DNA of 11,584 bases from Chlamydiota bacterium (GTDB taxonomy: Bacteria; Chlamydiota; Chlamydiia; Chlamydiales; Simkaniaceae): assembly GCA_029556005.1 (NCBI GenBank), contig JAKQGT010000008.1, positions 1 through 11,584 of the forward strand, written 5' to 3'. This document shows, one piece after another, positions 1-7,711 of the stretch; position 1 is the first letter of the stretch, and each line of letters opens with the position of its first letter. Made by a program: the position numbers and the translations under genes. The notes below the pieces were generated by a model, which saw only the letters and a program-made list of their open reading frames with translations, was not told where the DNA came from and did no database searches.

Positions 1-89
1 CTGGGAACACTTCTAGTCACTTTCTTCTTAGTCTTAATGGTCGGTTTAATGACCATTTCTTTTTTCGTATTCGTCTTCGACTTAGCCAA
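1..89 (-). CDS. rpsK: Small ribosomal subunit protein S11 (uS11), 5' part only
   Basis: Only the first 29 codons lie in the window; the gene continues past position 1. The visible residues begin MAKSKTNTKK, are rich in Lys and Thr, and end KKKVTRSVP, where the conserved S11 core normally begins. S11 sits on the platform of the 30S subunit and helps shape the mRNA exit site. I chose the TTG at 89-87 as start because an AGGAG stands 6 bases upstream (100-96) and because 'MAK' is a common S11 N-terminus. An in-frame ATG at 56-54 has only a weak AAAGAA upstream and lies in the arm of a potential hairpin (36-57). The start is 24 bases after the rpsM stop, so the two genes are surely co-transcribed, presumably with rpoA beyond. 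The identification rests on position plus this short N-terminus. Confidence 0.85.
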   Translation of the reverse strand, partial: MAKSKTNTKKEMVIKPTIKTKKKVTRSVP

Positions 90-100
90 TTTGATCTCCT
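87..100 (-). promoter_or_regulatory. Ribosome binding site and TTG start of rpsK
   Basis: AGGAG at 100-96 is followed by six bases and then TTG at 89-87. This Shine-Dalgarno match is better than anything in front of the downstream ATG (56-54) and therefore decides the start. It gives S11 an N-terminal tail about 11 residues longer than the ATG start would. Confidence 0.7.
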
Positions 101-113
101 ATTACACTCTCAG

Positions 114-488
114 TTAAACGGCTTTTTTCTTGCCTGCTACAGTTTTCTTTTTCCCTTTACGGGTCCGCGCATTACAACGCGTTCTTTGTCCACGAGTAGG
201 CAACCCTAAGCGATGTCTCATTCCACGATAGGCATTGATACTAATGAGGCGTTTAATATTGTTTTGTACCTGACGTCTCAAGTCTCCTTCTACAACATAT
301 TCAGATTGCAAGATGGCATTGAGCTTTGAAACTTCGTCATCGGTAAGATTATGAGCACGCATATTTGGGTCTAAACCCAATTTTTGAATAATCTCTTCAG
401 ATACAGCCTTTCCAATTCCATAGATATACGTTAAGCTAATGACAAGGCGCTTGTTACCAGGTATGTCGATTCCTATCACGCGTGGCAT
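114..488 (-). CDS. rpsM: Small ribosomal subunit protein S13 (uS13)
   Basis: S13 lies in the head of the 30S subunit, contacts the P-site tRNA and forms bridges to the 50S subunit. The 124-residue product has the usual length. Residues 1-80 form the helical N-terminal domain with IYGIG at 22-26 (helix-two turns-helix). The signature [17 protein letters not shown] lies at 87-103, followed by a basic tail (RTRKGKKK) that reaches toward tRNA. The ATG start has AAGGA 8 bases upstream. It is separated from secY by 79 bases, the widest gap inside the cluster, and that gap contains a promoter candidate. It therefore probably heads the alpha-type block rpsM-rpsK-(rpoA). No rpmJ (L36) gene fits between secY and rpsM. 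Identification is secure. Confidence 0.98.
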   Translation of the reverse strand: MPRVIGIDIPGNKRLVISLTYIYGIGKAVSEEIIQKLGLDPNMRAHNLTDDEVSKLNAILQSEYVVEGDLRRQVQNNIKRLISINAYRGMRHRLGLPTRGQRTRCNARTRKGKKKTVAGKKKAV

Positions 489-525
489 AGGTAAAATCCT
501 TCTTTAAATCAATTTAGTAGGCAGA

Positions 526-554
526 ATATTAGCATAACCCCTTATAGGGTTCAA
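526..554 (-). promoter_or_regulatory. Candidate sigma-70-type promoter for rpsM-rpsK
   Basis: Read on the minus strand, TTGAAC (554-549) and TAATAT (531-526) are separated by exactly 17 bases, and a TG dinucleotide one base before the -10 gives an extended -10 element. Each hexamer matches consensus at 4 of 6 positions. The start of transcription would fall near 519, leaving a leader of about 30 bases that contains the rpsM ribosome binding site. A separate promoter here would match the position of the alpha operon promoter in Escherichia coli. There is no experimental support, and weak matches of this sort occur by chance in AT-rich DNA. Confidence 0.4.
536..551. repeat. Small imperfect palindrome inside the rpsM promoter spacer
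   Basis: The plus strand reads AACCCCTTATAGGGTT: 5-base arms AACCC (536-540) and GGGTT (547-551) around a 6-base centre. It lies between the proposed -35 and -10 and overlaps the end of the -35. It is not followed by a T-run on either strand, so it is not a terminator. It could be an operator, a small mRNA hairpin in the secY-rpsM transcript, or chance. Confidence 0.35.
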
Positions 555-567
555 TATCGAAATTGCT

Positions 568-1941
568 TTACATTCTACCGGTTATTCGTCCTTTTTTCAT
601 AAATCCATCATAGCGTTTCATAAGCAAATGAGATTCAATTTGCTTTGTCGTGTCAAGAACAACCCCTACTAAAATAAGTAAAGAGGTTCCTCCAAAAAAA
701 TGACTGATGGTTGCATCTACACCTAAAATTTTACCTACTAGAGTAGGCAGTATTGCAATCAGAGCTAAGAAAATAGCTCCCGCAAGGGTAATGCGATTCA
801 TGGTTGATTCTAAAAATTCTTGAGTAGGCTTTCCTTGGCGGATTCCAGGGATAAAGGCCCCATTTTTCTTCATGTCAGATGCGATTTGCTCAGGATGAAA
901 TTGTGTGGCAGTCCAAAAATAGGTAAAAAATAAAATCAAAATGACAAAAAGAGCTGTGTAAACCCAGCTTCCTGGAGAGAGCCATGTGACAATAGTAGCA
1001 AGCCATGTTCCTCTACTTAAAAATTGCGCAATGGTTGCAGGAAACATCAAAAGGGAAGAGGCAAAAATAACTGGAATCACTCCCGCATAGTTCACTTTCA
1101 AAGGAATATGGGAACTACCACCCTGGCTTTCACGCCTTCCTACAACACGTCTAGCGTATTGGAGGGGGATCTTACGGGTTCCCTGAATGACTAAAATGGT
1201 TCCCAAAATAATCAAGACAAAAACAATCGATAAAATGACTATGGAAGAGAAGGTCATTTGACCCACTTCTTGGGAATCCAAATTGAGTTGACGAATAATT
1301 GTACCCAGAGTCGAAGGAAGGGATGCTAAAATCCCTACTGTAATAATTAAACTGATCCCGTTTCCAATCCCTTTTTCCGTAATCTGCTCACCGATCCACA
1401 TTAAAAAAAGCGTTCCCGTGCTCATCGTAAGCATAATGACAAGGTAAAATAGCCAGGGAAAACCAAATAGTTGCTGAGAAACTAATTCAGGGACAATGAT
1501 TCCAGGATGAGAGAGGTTAAGGCTCAAAGCATACTTTGCAAGAAGGGCCGATTGAAAAAGGGCAAGCACTATGGTTAAAAGTCGAATCCCCTTTCCCATC
1601 TTTCGCTTTCCAGCTTCGCCATTTTCTCGAATATCTCGTTGAAGAGAGGGGACAACAGCAACCAGGATCTGCATGATGATCGATGCAGATATATAGGGCA
1701 TGACCCCTAATGCAATCACTGTCATATGTGCAAAAGCACCCCCTGAAAAAATATCCACTAGTTGAAAAAGATTTTGGCTTCCGCCAGTAAATTGACGGAA
1801 AATCTGAACAACTTCATCCCCGTTAATTCCCGGAACGGGAATATAAGCCCCAATGCGGCAAACAACTAGCATCATTAGGGTAAAAAGAATCTTACCCTTG
1901 AGCTCTTCTATGGAAAATATTTTTCTTAGTGCTTCTAGCAT
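568..1941 (-). CDS. secY: Preprotein translocase subunit SecY
   Basis: SecY is the channel-forming subunit of the SecYEG translocon in the cytoplasmic membrane, through which SecA-driven or co-translational secretion and membrane insertion pass. At 457 residues it is close to the usual 430-460 and shows about ten hydrophobic helices. Recognisable parts, in order, are the first helix with IGAYIPVPG (30-38), the plug/TM2 region (about 67-90), GIGNGISL (191-198), the long cytoplasmic loop with [12 protein letters not shown] (258-269), [16 protein letters not shown] (279-294), and the last large cytoplasmic loop with [14 protein letters not shown] (360-373), which contacts SecA and the ribosome. 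It starts 6 bases after rplO. The ribosome binding site is weak (no clear GGAG), which suggests translational coupling to rplO. In many bacteria adk and map follow; here rpsM follows directly. Confidence 0.99.
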   Translation of the reverse strand: MLEALRKIFSIEELKGKILFTLMMLVVCRIGAYIPVPGINGDEVVQIFRQFTGGSQNLFQLVDIFSGGAFAHMTVIALGVMPYISASIIMQILVAVVPSLQRDIRENGEAGKRKMGKGIRLLTIVLALFQSALLAKYALSLNLSHPGIIVPELVSQQLFGFPWLFYLVIMLTMSTGTLFLMWIGEQITEKGIGNGISLIITVGILASLPSTLGTIIRQLNLDSQEVGQMTFSSIVILSIVFVLIILGTILVIQGTRKIPLQYARRVVGRRESQGGSSHIPLKVNYAGVIPVIFASSLLMFPATIAQFLSRGTWLATIVTWLSPGSWVYTALFVILILFFTYFWTATQFHPEQIASDMKKNGAFIPGIRQGKPTQEFLESTMNRITLAGAIFLALIAILPTLVGKILGVDATISHFFGGTSLLILVGVVLDTTKQIESHLLMKRYDGFMKKGRITGRM

Positions 1942-1947
1942 GTGAAT

Positions 1948-2397
1948 TTATATTCTTTTAAATTCAATTCCCTTTTCTTCCAGCTTCTGTATAGCGCTTT
2001 TAGAAAAAGCATTGGCTTCAATAACAATCTTTTTTGTGATATCCCCTTGTGAAAGGACTTTAAAGCCTCCCTTCATCCGGCGCATAGGAAATCCTTTTTC
2101 CATAAGCGTTTTTTTATTTACAGTCTCACCATCTTCAAAGTACTGATCAATGCGACCTAAGCTAATCTCATAGATAGCGACTTTAAAACGCTCATTAGAA
2201 AAACCACGTTCGGGAAGTTTTTGAAAAAGAGGGAGTTGGCCACCTTCTTTTCCTCCTCGTCTTTTATAACCAGAACGAGACTTATCTCCTTTATGACCAC
2301 GACAAGATGTTTTACCCTTATTTGATCCTACACCTCGTCCAATACGCTTACACTTTTTCGCCTTTCTGTGTGTGTTTTTTAGTTCAGATAACCTCAT
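1948..2397 (-). CDS. rplO: Large ribosomal subunit protein L15 (uL15)
   Basis: L15 is a 23S rRNA-binding protein of the 50S subunit that enters during middle to late assembly and has a long unfolded N-terminal arm. The product has 149 residues. The glycine- and arginine-rich arm includes GRGVGSNKGKT (20-30) and RGHKGDKSRSG (33-43), and the signature GGQLPLFQKLPERGF lies at 52-66. The globular C-terminal domain ends VIEANAFSKSAIQKLEEKG. Its ATG overlaps the rpsE stop as ATGA, so translation is probably coupled. rpmD (L30), which usually sits between rpsE and rplO, is absent. Confidence 0.98.
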   Translation of the reverse strand: MRLSELKNTHRKAKKCKRIGRGVGSNKGKTSCRGHKGDKSRSGYKRRGGKEGGQLPLFQKLPERGFSNERFKVAIYEISLGRIDQYFEDGETVNKKTLMEKGFPMRRMKGGFKVLSQGDITKKIVIEANAFSKSAIQKLEEKGIEFKRI

Positions 2398-2891
2398 ACA
2401 GCAGCCTCCCGTGCGTCAAATGTGTCCTGTCTATTGCGAAGCATCGATAAAGCTTTAAATGTTGCACGTACTTGGTTAAGAGGGTTGTTGGAACCTAAGC
2501 TCTTAGATACAACATCTTTTACTCCGCTGATTTCCAGAACAGCGCGTACTTTAGATCCCGCAATAATGCCTGTCCCTTCAGGAGCTGGCTTTAAAAGTAT
2601 TCTCGCTCCATCCCAGTCTACTGTAATTTCATGAGGAATGGTTGTCCCATCTTGCTCAAAGGTTAGAAGGTTTTTTCGAGCAGATTCTCCCCCTTTACGA
2701 ATCGCATCTGCCACTTCGTTCGCTTTAGCAAAACCGATCCCAATACGCCCATTTCCATCCCCAATAATGACGAGGGCAGAAAAACTAAATTTGCGGCCAC
2801 CTTTTACAACTTTCGAGCAGCGATTGATATAGAGGACTTTTTCCTCATACTCTGTATCGAAGTCTTCTACTTTCTTATTCTTCTTTGCCAT
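2394..2891 (-). CDS. rpsE: Small ribosomal subunit protein S5 (uS5)
   Basis: S5 lies on the back of the 30S subunit at the mRNA entrance and contributes to decoding accuracy. The 165-residue product has a double-stranded RNA-binding-like N-terminal domain (about 15-75, with SALVIIGDGNGRIGIGFAKA) and a C-terminal domain carrying LLKPAPEGTGIIAG (99-112) and SKSLGSNNPLN (129-139), both typical of the family. The ATG is 8 bases after the rplR stop, with AGGGA 5 bases upstream. Its stop TGA overlaps the rplO start by 4 bases. Confidence 0.98.
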   Translation of the reverse strand: MAKKNKKVEDFDTEYEEKVLYINRCSKVVKGGRKFSFSALVIIGDGNGRIGIGFAKANEVADAIRKGGESARKNLLTFEQDGTTIPHEITVDWDGARILLKPAPEGTGIIAGSKVRAVLEISGVKDVVSKSLGSNNPLNQVRATFKALSMLRNRQDTFDAREAAV

Positions 2892-2899
2892 GAATATCC

Positions 2900-3262
2900 C
2901 TAAAATTTGATCCCATTTTCTCTTGCAGCATTGGCAAGCTCTGCGATAAGTCCATGGTATTTGAATCTTCCGCGATCGAAAATGACCTTTTCAATATTTT
3001 TCTGTTTTGCTAGTTCTGCAATCTTTTGTCCTACAAAGCGCGCGCCTTCTTTTGACCTTTTCTGCCCCTGTGCCTCTTTTGAAAGGGTACTGAAGCTAGT
3101 CAACGTAACTCCGTTTTCGTCATCAATAATCTGAACACCAATGTGCTTTAAGGATTTAGAAACTGAAAAACGGGGTCTTTCGCTAGAGCCTCTAAGCTTT
3201 TTACGAATACGCATGGTGCGCTTTTTTCGAACTTTTGTGCGTTTCAATAATTTATGACTCAT
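2900..3262 (-). CDS. rplR: Large ribosomal subunit protein L18 (uL18)
   Basis: L18 binds 5S rRNA together with L5 and anchors it in the central protuberance of the 50S subunit. The 120-residue product has the standard length. The basic N-terminal arm (about 1-28) is followed by RPRFSVSKSLKHIGVQIID (29-47), the family's rRNA-binding strand. VIFDRGRFKYHG lies at 93-104, and the chain ends in ARENGIKF, the common C-terminal signature. It starts only 3 bases after the rplF stop with a poor ribosome binding site, so it probably relies on re-initiation by ribosomes that finish rplF. Confidence 0.98.
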   Translation of the reverse strand: MSHKLLKRTKVRKKRTMRIRKKLRGSSERPRFSVSKSLKHIGVQIIDDENGVTLTSFSTLSKEAQGQKRSKEGARFVGQKIAELAKQKNIEKVIFDRGRFKYHGLIAELANAARENGIKF

Positions 3263-3265
3263 TTC

Positions 3266-3808
3266 TTATTTCCCTTTAGCTGCTTTACCGGCTTTCTTAC
3301 GAACATACTCATTAACATAACGAACCCCTTTTCCTTTATAAGGTTCTGGAGGTCTGACAGCCCGAACATCTGCAGCAAACTGTCCCACCAGTTGCTTATC
3401 CGTGCCTGTAATCTTGATGAGTGTGCTTTTCTCAACTGCAACATTTAGTTCTGAGGGGATTTTCAGTTGAGAAGGATGTGAAAAACCTAGTTGAAGATCT
3501 AGCATATCCCCTTTAACAGCGGCACGATACCCAACCCCCACTAAGCTAAGCTCTTTTTCAAACCCTACACTCACCCCAACAATGGCATTGTTAATCAGGG
3601 ATCGGTAGAGCCCATACATTGGCTTTAATAGGTCCGACTTTACATCATACACAATGAGAACTTCGTTCTCTTCAACCTTAATGGAGATTCCTTTGGGGAA
3701 AACCCTTTTAATAACCCCTTTGGGGCCCTTAACTTCAACTTCCTCTTTCGAAACTTTGACTTCAACTCCTTTAGGAAGTGGAATGGGTGTTTTACCTAAA
3801 CGTGACAT
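3266..3808 (-). CDS. rplF: Large ribosomal subunit protein L6 (uL6)
   Basis: L6 lies at the base of the L7/L12 stalk near the sarcin-ricin loop, where translation factors dock. The 180-residue product begins MSRLGKTPIPLPKGV, as the family does. It has two similar alpha/beta domains, with GVGYRA at 91-96 and the signature RPPEPYKGKGVRY at 152-164. The tail is lysine- and alanine-rich. AGGA lies 9 bases before the ATG. It follows rpsH by 18 bases. Confidence 0.98.
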   Translation of the reverse strand: MSRLGKTPIPLPKGVEVKVSKEEVEVKGPKGVIKRVFPKGISIKVEENEVLIVYDVKSDLLKPMYGLYRSLINNAIVGVSVGFEKELSLVGVGYRAAVKGDMLDLQLGFSHPSQLKIPSELNVAVEKSTLIKITGTDKQLVGQFAADVRAVRPPEPYKGKGVRYVNEYVRKKAGKAAKGK

Positions 3809-3826
3809 ATTTCAATTTCCTATTTT

Positions 3827-4222
3827 TCACCACACGAGGCAGAGGAGTTCTCCGCCCATTTTCAGTTCTCGAGCTTTTTCTCCATCAACTACCCCTGATG
3901 GAGTCGAAAGAATAGCAATACCTAAACCACTAAAAACTCGAGGAATATCTTCGCATTTTACATAGTTACGCATCCCAGGCTTAGACATTCTTTTAAGCCC
4001 ATGGAGAACACTCTCTCGGGTGTTCTTAATGTATTTAAGAAAAACACGAATCTGATGTTTCTTATCATTGACTAAGTAATTAATAACAAAACCTTTGTCT
4101 TTCAAAACATCGATGATTGCTTGATTGAGCTTACTGTAACTTACATCAACATACTTGTGACAAGCATCTTTTCCATTTCGAATTCGGGTCAATAAGTCTG
4201 CAACCGTATCACTAATTGCCAT
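3827..4222 (-). CDS. rpsH: Small ribosomal subunit protein S8 (uS8)
   Basis: S8 binds helix 21 of 16S rRNA and is needed to assemble the 30S platform. In E. coli it also represses the spc operon by binding its mRNA. The 131-residue product shows DTVADLLTRIRNG at 5-17, SKPGMRNY at 80-87 and the C-terminal signature ILSTPSGVVDGEKAR (104-118) followed by GGELLCLVW. AAGGAG lies 10 bases before the ATG. It directly follows rplE: rpsN (S14), which normally stands between them, is absent, as I recall for Chlamydia. I did not find an obvious S8-binding mRNA mimic here. Confidence 0.98.
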   Translation of the reverse strand: MAISDTVADLLTRIRNGKDACHKYVDVSYSKLNQAIIDVLKDKGFVINYLVNDKKHQIRVFLKYIKNTRESVLHGLKRMSKPGMRNYVKCEDIPRVFSGLGIAILSTPSGVVDGEKARELKMGGELLCLVW

Positions 4223-4243
4223 GATATGCGTTCTCCTTCTCTG

Positions 4244-4780
4244 TTAACGCTTAAAGGGAAGTCCAAGTTGGGTTAATAATTCTAAGCATTCCTCATCATT
4301 TTTTGCTGAGGTGACGAAAGTAATGTTCATTCCTTGGTCCCGCTTGACTTCATCTAAATTGAGCTCTGGAAACATCTGTTGTTCTGGTAAACCCAGTGAA
4401 TAGCTTCCACGATGATCTCCTTTCTTCTTAAACCCACGAAAGTCACGAATACGTGGGCAAACAATATTGCAAAAACGGTCGAAGAAATCAAACATCCTAG
4501 TGCCACGTAATGTGACTTTAAGCCCCACTTCTTGACCTTCTCTAAGTTTAAAGTTAGAGATCGCTTTTTTTGCTTTTGTAATAATGGGTTTTTGCCCGGA
4601 TATTAAGGCAAGTTCTTTGACACAATCTTGCATTGCATTCTTGTCTTTCACTGCTTCTGAGACCCCCATGCTAATAACAATCTTCTCCATACGGGGAATT
4701 TGCATAGGGTTTGAATAAGAAAACTTTGTATTTAAAGCTTCTTTAATTTCTTCGTGATATCTCTTCTTTAATCTAGACAT
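4244..4780 (-). CDS. rplE: Large ribosomal subunit protein L5 (uL5)
   Basis: L5 binds 5S rRNA and forms part of the central protuberance, contacting P-site tRNA and S13 across the subunit interface. The 178-residue product contains [13 protein letters not shown] (28-40), the hallmark [20 protein letters not shown] (61-80), IRDFRG (111-116) and [11 protein letters not shown] (150-160). The length is standard. It starts 8 bases after the rplX stop with a weak purine-rich site (AGAAAG). Confidence 0.98.
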   Translation of the reverse strand: MSRLKKRYHEEIKEALNTKFSYSNPMQIPRMEKIVISMGVSEAVKDKNAMQDCVKELALISGQKPIITKAKKAISNFKLREGQEVGLKVTLRGTRMFDFFDRFCNIVCPRIRDFRGFKKKGDHRGSYSLGLPEQQMFPELNLDEVKRDQGMNITFVTSAKNDEECLELLTQLGLPFKR

Positions 4781-4788
4781 GCTTTCTT

Positions 4789-5130
4789 CTATGAATTAAC
4801 GGGTTTTTTTAACGTTCGATAACTGACTTCTTTGTCATTGTCGAAATAGACAAGCTCTTTCGAGCCATCTTTACCAAACTTCGACTTAAGCTTAAGTTTT
4901 TTTCCTTCAGCATTACATAGCGCTACATTAGAAATATGAATGGGGCGCTCGATGCTAATAATCTCCGATTTTTGGTTTTGATCACGGCTTTTCATATGGC
5001 GCTTTCTAACATTGATCCCTTGAACCAAAATGCGGGTATCTTTTTTAGCAATGACTTCACCAACTTTTCCTCGATCATTACCACTTGTTACCAAGACTTT
5101 ATCGCCTTTTTTTATCCATTTCTGCTTCAT
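4789..5130 (-). CDS. rplX: Large ribosomal subunit protein L24 (uL24)
   Basis: L24 is an assembly initiator of the 50S subunit and lies near the exit of the peptide tunnel. The 113-residue product has a clear KOW motif near its N-terminus ([20 protein letters not shown], residues 7-26), then [10 protein letters not shown] (38-47) and ERPIHISNV (61-69), all typical. AAGGA lies 11 bases before the ATG. It follows rplN by 20 bases. Confidence 0.97.
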   Translation of the reverse strand: MKQKWIKKGDKVLVTSGNDRGKVGEVIAKKDTRILVQGINVRKRHMKSRDQNQKSEIISIERPIHISNVALCNAEGKKLKLKSKFGKDGSKELVYFDNDKEVSYRTLKKPVNS

Positions 5131-5150
5131 AATAGCGCTCTTCCTTTTGC

Positions 5151-5519
5151 CTAAATCACTTCGGGTGCAAGTGAGGTAATCTTGAGAAATCCTTGCTCTC
5201 TCACTTCTCGAGCAACGGGTCCAAAAATACGAGTCCCTCTCGGGTTCTTTTTGTCATCAATGAGGACACAGCTATTGTCATAAAACTTTAACATGGAGCC
5301 ATCCTTTCGACGCACATAACTTTTCGTGCGAACAATAACAGCCTTAACAACATCCCCTTTCTTTACAGATCCTTTAGGATCTGCATCTTTGACAGAACAA
5401 ACAATAATATCCCCTACATGAGCATACCGCCTTCTTGTCCCGCGTAAAACTTTAAAACATTTGACGCGCTTGGCACCACTATTATCTGCTACTTCTAATT
5501 GTGTTTCTTGTTGAATCAT
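5151..5519 (-). CDS. rplN: Large ribosomal subunit protein L14 (uL14)
   Basis: L14 lies at the subunit interface, forms a bridge to 16S rRNA, and is the contact point of the silencing factor RsfS. The 122-residue product has exactly the usual bacterial length. The five-stranded barrel begins [32 protein letters not shown] lies at 93-105, and the C-terminus is LAPEVI. The ribosome binding site is weak (TGAGA), and the gap to rpsQ is 27 bases, without other visible signals. Confidence 0.98.
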   Translation of the reverse strand: MIQQETQLEVADNSGAKRVKCFKVLRGTRRRYAHVGDIIVCSVKDADPKGSVKKGDVVKAVIVRTKSYVRRKDGSMLKFYDNSCVLIDDKKNPRGTRIFGPVAREVREQGFLKITSLAPEVI

Positions 5520-5546
5520 TATTTCTCACTACACTTAAAATACTTC

Positions 5547-5795
5547 TTATGAAAGCACATCAACTACAATCCAGCGCTTCAATTTCGAGAGGGGTCTTGT
5601 TTCCTGTATACGGACTTTCTGCCCGATTTGGAGATCCCCTTTTTCATGATGCGCATAGTACTTCTTTCCTCGGGTGATGATCTTTTTATATCGAGGGTGT
5701 GGAATCGTACGCTCTACACTCACCGTCACGGTCTTTTGCATCTTGTTAGAAACTACCGTTCCTTCTCTAATTTTTTTTCTTCCTTGGGATTCCAT
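5547..5795 (-). CDS. rpsQ: Small ribosomal subunit protein S17 (uS17)
   Basis: S17 is an OB-fold protein that binds 16S rRNA early in 30S assembly. The 82-residue product carries [18 protein letters not shown] (12-29) and [13 protein letters not shown] (63-75), both diagnostic. The ATG at 5795 is the only sensible start because an in-frame TAA stands just upstream. The nearest Shine-Dalgarno-like AAGGA is about 15 bases away, longer than ideal, so coupling to rpmC may help. It follows rpmC by 18 bases. Confidence 0.98.
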   Translation of the reverse strand: MESQGRKKIREGTVVSNKMQKTVTVSVERTIPHPRYKKIITRGKKYYAHHEKGDLQIGQKVRIQETRPLSKLKRWIVVDVLS

Positions 5796-5813
5796 ACTAC
5801 TTTACGCTAATCC

Positions 5814-6008
5814 TTAATTCTTCTTTTGGCGCAAAACGGTTAAGATTCGCGCTCGATCTTTTTTCTTCACTACTAATTCATGAGGCTTATCTAGTTTTCG
5901 AGATACGCGAAGCTCATTGGTCATTTGAAAAATATCTCGACAGAGATCTTCATATTGCGCTTCTAACTCTTCAGTAGATTGACCTAGTAAATCTTTTGCC
6001 TTCAGCAT
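5814..6008 (-). CDS. rpmC: Large ribosomal subunit protein L29 (uL29)
   Basis: L29 is a small helical hairpin protein next to L23 at the tunnel exit, part of the docking site for the signal recognition particle and trigger factor. From the ATG at 6008 the product has 64 residues (MLKAKDLLGQ...), close to the family's 60-70. An ATG two codons upstream (6014) is also in frame, but the AAGGAG of this gene lies only 3 bases from it and 9 bases from the ATG at 6008, so I prefer the latter. It follows the rplP stop closely; the rplP TAA overlaps the AAGGAG. Confidence 0.93.
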   Translation of the reverse strand: MLKAKDLLGQSTEELEAQYEDLCRDIFQMTNELRVSRKLDKPHELVVKKKDRARILTVLRQKKN

Positions 6009-6021
6009 AACCATTTTCTCC

Positions 6022-6441
6022 TTACACTCTTTCTACTCGTTCGATAAATCGGGTACGATAAGGTAGCTTTGCTGCGGCTTTAAGTAAAGCTTGTTTCGCT
6101 TCATCTTTAGAAACATTCGCAACTTCAAAAAGGACGCGACCGGGGCGTGCTACCGCTACCCAGTGGTCCGTTCCCCCTTTACCTTTACCCATCCGTGTTT
6201 CAGCAGGCTTTTTTGTAATCGGCTTATCTGGAAAAATGCGAATCCAAACCTTTCCTTTACGACTAAAGAAACGGGTAATCGCGACGCGGCAGGCTTCGAT
6301 TTGTTGGTTGGTTATCTTACCTCTTTCAAGGATCTGCATGCCATAATCACCAAAGGAAACAAACTGCCCTGCTTTCGTGTTGCCACGGAGGGAACCTTTT
6401 TGGGATTTTCGAAATTTAGGTCGAGAGGGTATCAGTGCCAT
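6022..6441 (-). CDS. rplP: Large ribosomal subunit protein L16 (uL16)
   Basis: L16 joins late in 50S assembly and helps position tRNA in the A site. The 139-residue product starts [16 protein letters not shown] and contains the highly conserved [14 protein letters not shown] at 83-96. Arg83 aligns with E. coli Arg81, the residue hydroxylated there by RoxA (YcfD). The TRFF and WIRIFPDKP segments (56-75) are also typical. AGGAG lies 10 bases before the ATG and is fused to the rpsC stop codon (TAGGAG), so the two genes are tightly linked. Confidence 0.98.
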   Translation of the reverse strand: MALIPSRPKFRKSQKGSLRGNTKAGQFVSFGDYGMQILERGKITNQQIEACRVAITRFFSRKGKVWIRIFPDKPITKKPAETRMGKGKGGTDHWVAVARPGRVLFEVANVSKDEAKQALLKAAAKLPYRTRFIERVERV

Positions 6442-6454
6442 GAATCATTTACTC

Positions 6455-7084
6455 CTAATCGTATTGTTCGCCTTTATTAATCCAAACTTTCACACCAATG
6501 GAACCATAAGTCGTTTCAGCACGTCCAGTGGCATAGTCGATATTTGCTCGCAATGTATGTAAAGGAATTCTTCCCTCTTTATACCACTCTGTACGGGCAA
6601 TTTCAGCCCCACCAATGCGTCCTGAAATCTGAACTTTAATTCCAGCGGCTCCAGAATCCATTGTGGCCTGAATCGATTTTTTCAAAACTCTTCTAAAAGC
6701 AACACGGCGTTCTAATTGTTTAGCAATGGCATCAGCAACGAGCTTTGCATCTTGATCTGGTCTTTTGATTTCAGCGACTTCAATCCAGATATCTTTCCCC
6801 GTAAGCTTTTTCAGCTCTTGCTTCATGATATCAATTTCAGCCCCTTTTTTGCCGATAACAAGTCCTGGTCGTGCTGTATGCAGAGTCACTTCAATTTTTT
6901 CACTCATGCGCTTTATGACGATTTGAGCAGTCCCGACACAGCAGGGTTTTTTCATAAGGAAGTCACGGATCAATTTGTCTTCAAAAAGATGGAGTCCGAA
7001 CTCGAGTTTGTTTGCATACCAAAGTGACTTCCAATCTTTTTTGAGTACAAGTCTAAATCCAGTTGGAGATGTTTTTTGTCCCAT
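6455..7084 (-). CDS. rpsC: Small ribosomal subunit protein S3 (uS3)
   Basis: S3 lies at the mRNA entrance in the 30S head and takes part in mRNA unwinding. From the ATG at 7084 the product has 209 residues, beginning MGQKTSPTGFRL as family members do. A type II KH domain spans about 41-110 with the RNA-binding loop IGKKG (77-81). RRVAFRR lies at 126-132, and the C-terminal domain contains SGRIGGAEIARTEWYKEGR (154-172). The frame is open 9 codons farther to a TTG (7111), but that would overlap rplV and add residues foreign to the family. GAGG lies just upstream of the chosen ATG, next to the rplV stop 7 bases away. Confidence 0.98.
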   Translation of the reverse strand: MGQKTSPTGFRLVLKKDWKSLWYANKLEFGLHLFEDKLIRDFLMKKPCCVGTAQIVIKRMSEKIEVTLHTARPGLVIGKKGAEIDIMKQELKKLTGKDIWIEVAEIKRPDQDAKLVADAIAKQLERRVAFRRVLKKSIQATMDSGAAGIKVQISGRIGGAEIARTEWYKEGRIPLHTLRANIDYATGRAETTYGSIGVKVWINKGEQYD

Positions 7085-7091
7085 GTTACCT

Positions 7092-7433
7092 CTATTGACT
7101 TTCCTTTCCAACGACGACCATAAAATGGCTCATCCTTTTCATAATAGGTACGCGTCCACCGCGACACTTCGATTTTGCTCGTTTCATAATCGGTCCTGCA
7201 TCTACTCTGACTTCCTTCACCTTTAGATCTCGTCTTTGCACACTATAAAGTGTTTCTGCATTGGCAATGGCGCTAAGAAGTGTTTTCCTAAGTAAGATAC
7301 CCCCCTTCAAATTACTGAAATTCAATTGAAGCAGAGCCTCTTCTACATTCATTCCACGTATAAGTCCAGCTGCTAGACGCGCTTTCTGTGGACTGATTCT
7401 TACATATTTTGTTTTTGCAAAAGCTTCTTGCAT
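7092..7433 (-). CDS. rplV: Large ribosomal subunit protein L22 (uL22)
   Basis: L22 lines the nascent-peptide tunnel with a long beta-hairpin whose tip, with L4, forms the constriction where macrolides and stalling peptides act. The 113-residue product contains VRISPQKARL (11-20), a helical body (about 28-62), and the hairpin at about 79-103 with GPIMKRAKSKCRGG. It starts 14 bases after the rpsS stop, with AAGGA 10 bases before the ATG. Confidence 0.98.
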   Translation of the reverse strand: MQEAFAKTKYVRISPQKARLAAGLIRGMNVEEALLQLNFSNLKGGILLRKTLLSAIANAETLYSVQRRDLKVKEVRVDAGPIMKRAKSKCRGGRVPIMKRMSHFMVVVGKESQ

Positions 7434-7447
7434 TCTCTCTAATTCCT

Positions 7448-7711
7448 TTATTTTTTGACTGGATGTCCTTTAAAGAGGCGTGTAGGAGAAAACTCTCCCA
7501 AACGGTGCCCCACCATATTCTCAGTCACAAAAACTGAAATAAACTTCTTTCCATTATGAACTTCAAATGTATGACCGATCATGTCTGGCACGATCATCGA
7601 ACGCCTGGACCATGTTTTAATAGGACGCTTCGACCCACCTTCATTTTGCTTAAACACTTTGTTCATTAGATGATGATCCACAAAGGGACCTTTCCTTAAC
7701 GATCTACCCAT
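7448..7711 (-). CDS. rpsS: Small ribosomal subunit protein S19 (uS19)
   Basis: S19 lies in the 30S head and, with S13, contacts the A-site region and the 50S subunit. The 87-residue product begins [12 protein letters not shown] and carries [17 protein letters not shown] (32-48) and [11 protein letters not shown] (68-78), all diagnostic. Its ATG shares one base with the rplB stop (TAATG), so the two are probably translationally coupled. AAGGA lies 7 bases upstream. Confidence 0.98.
   Translation of the reverse strand: MGRSLRKGPFVDHHLMNKVFKQNEGGSKRPIKTWSRRSMIVPDMIGHTFEVHNGKKFISVFVTENMVGHRLGEFSPTRLFKGHPVKK

Noticed and set aside
489..567. Search for rpmJ (L36) between secY and rpsM
   Set aside because: Only 79 bases are available, fewer than the roughly 114 that a complete L36 gene needs, and no CxxC-like residues are encoded.
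2422..2832. Two plus-strand open frames opposite rpsE
   Set aside because: They are antisense to a highly conserved gene, have no ribosome binding site and no recognisable protein features.
6091..6562. Plus-strand open frames opposite rplP and rpsC
   Set aside because: They are antisense shadows of strongly conserved coding sequence, and their translations show no domain.
7085..7111. Upstream extension of rpsC to a TTG at 7111
   Set aside because: It would overlap rplV and add nine residues not found in S3 proteins. The ATG at 7084 starts the conserved MGQK and has its own GAGG.
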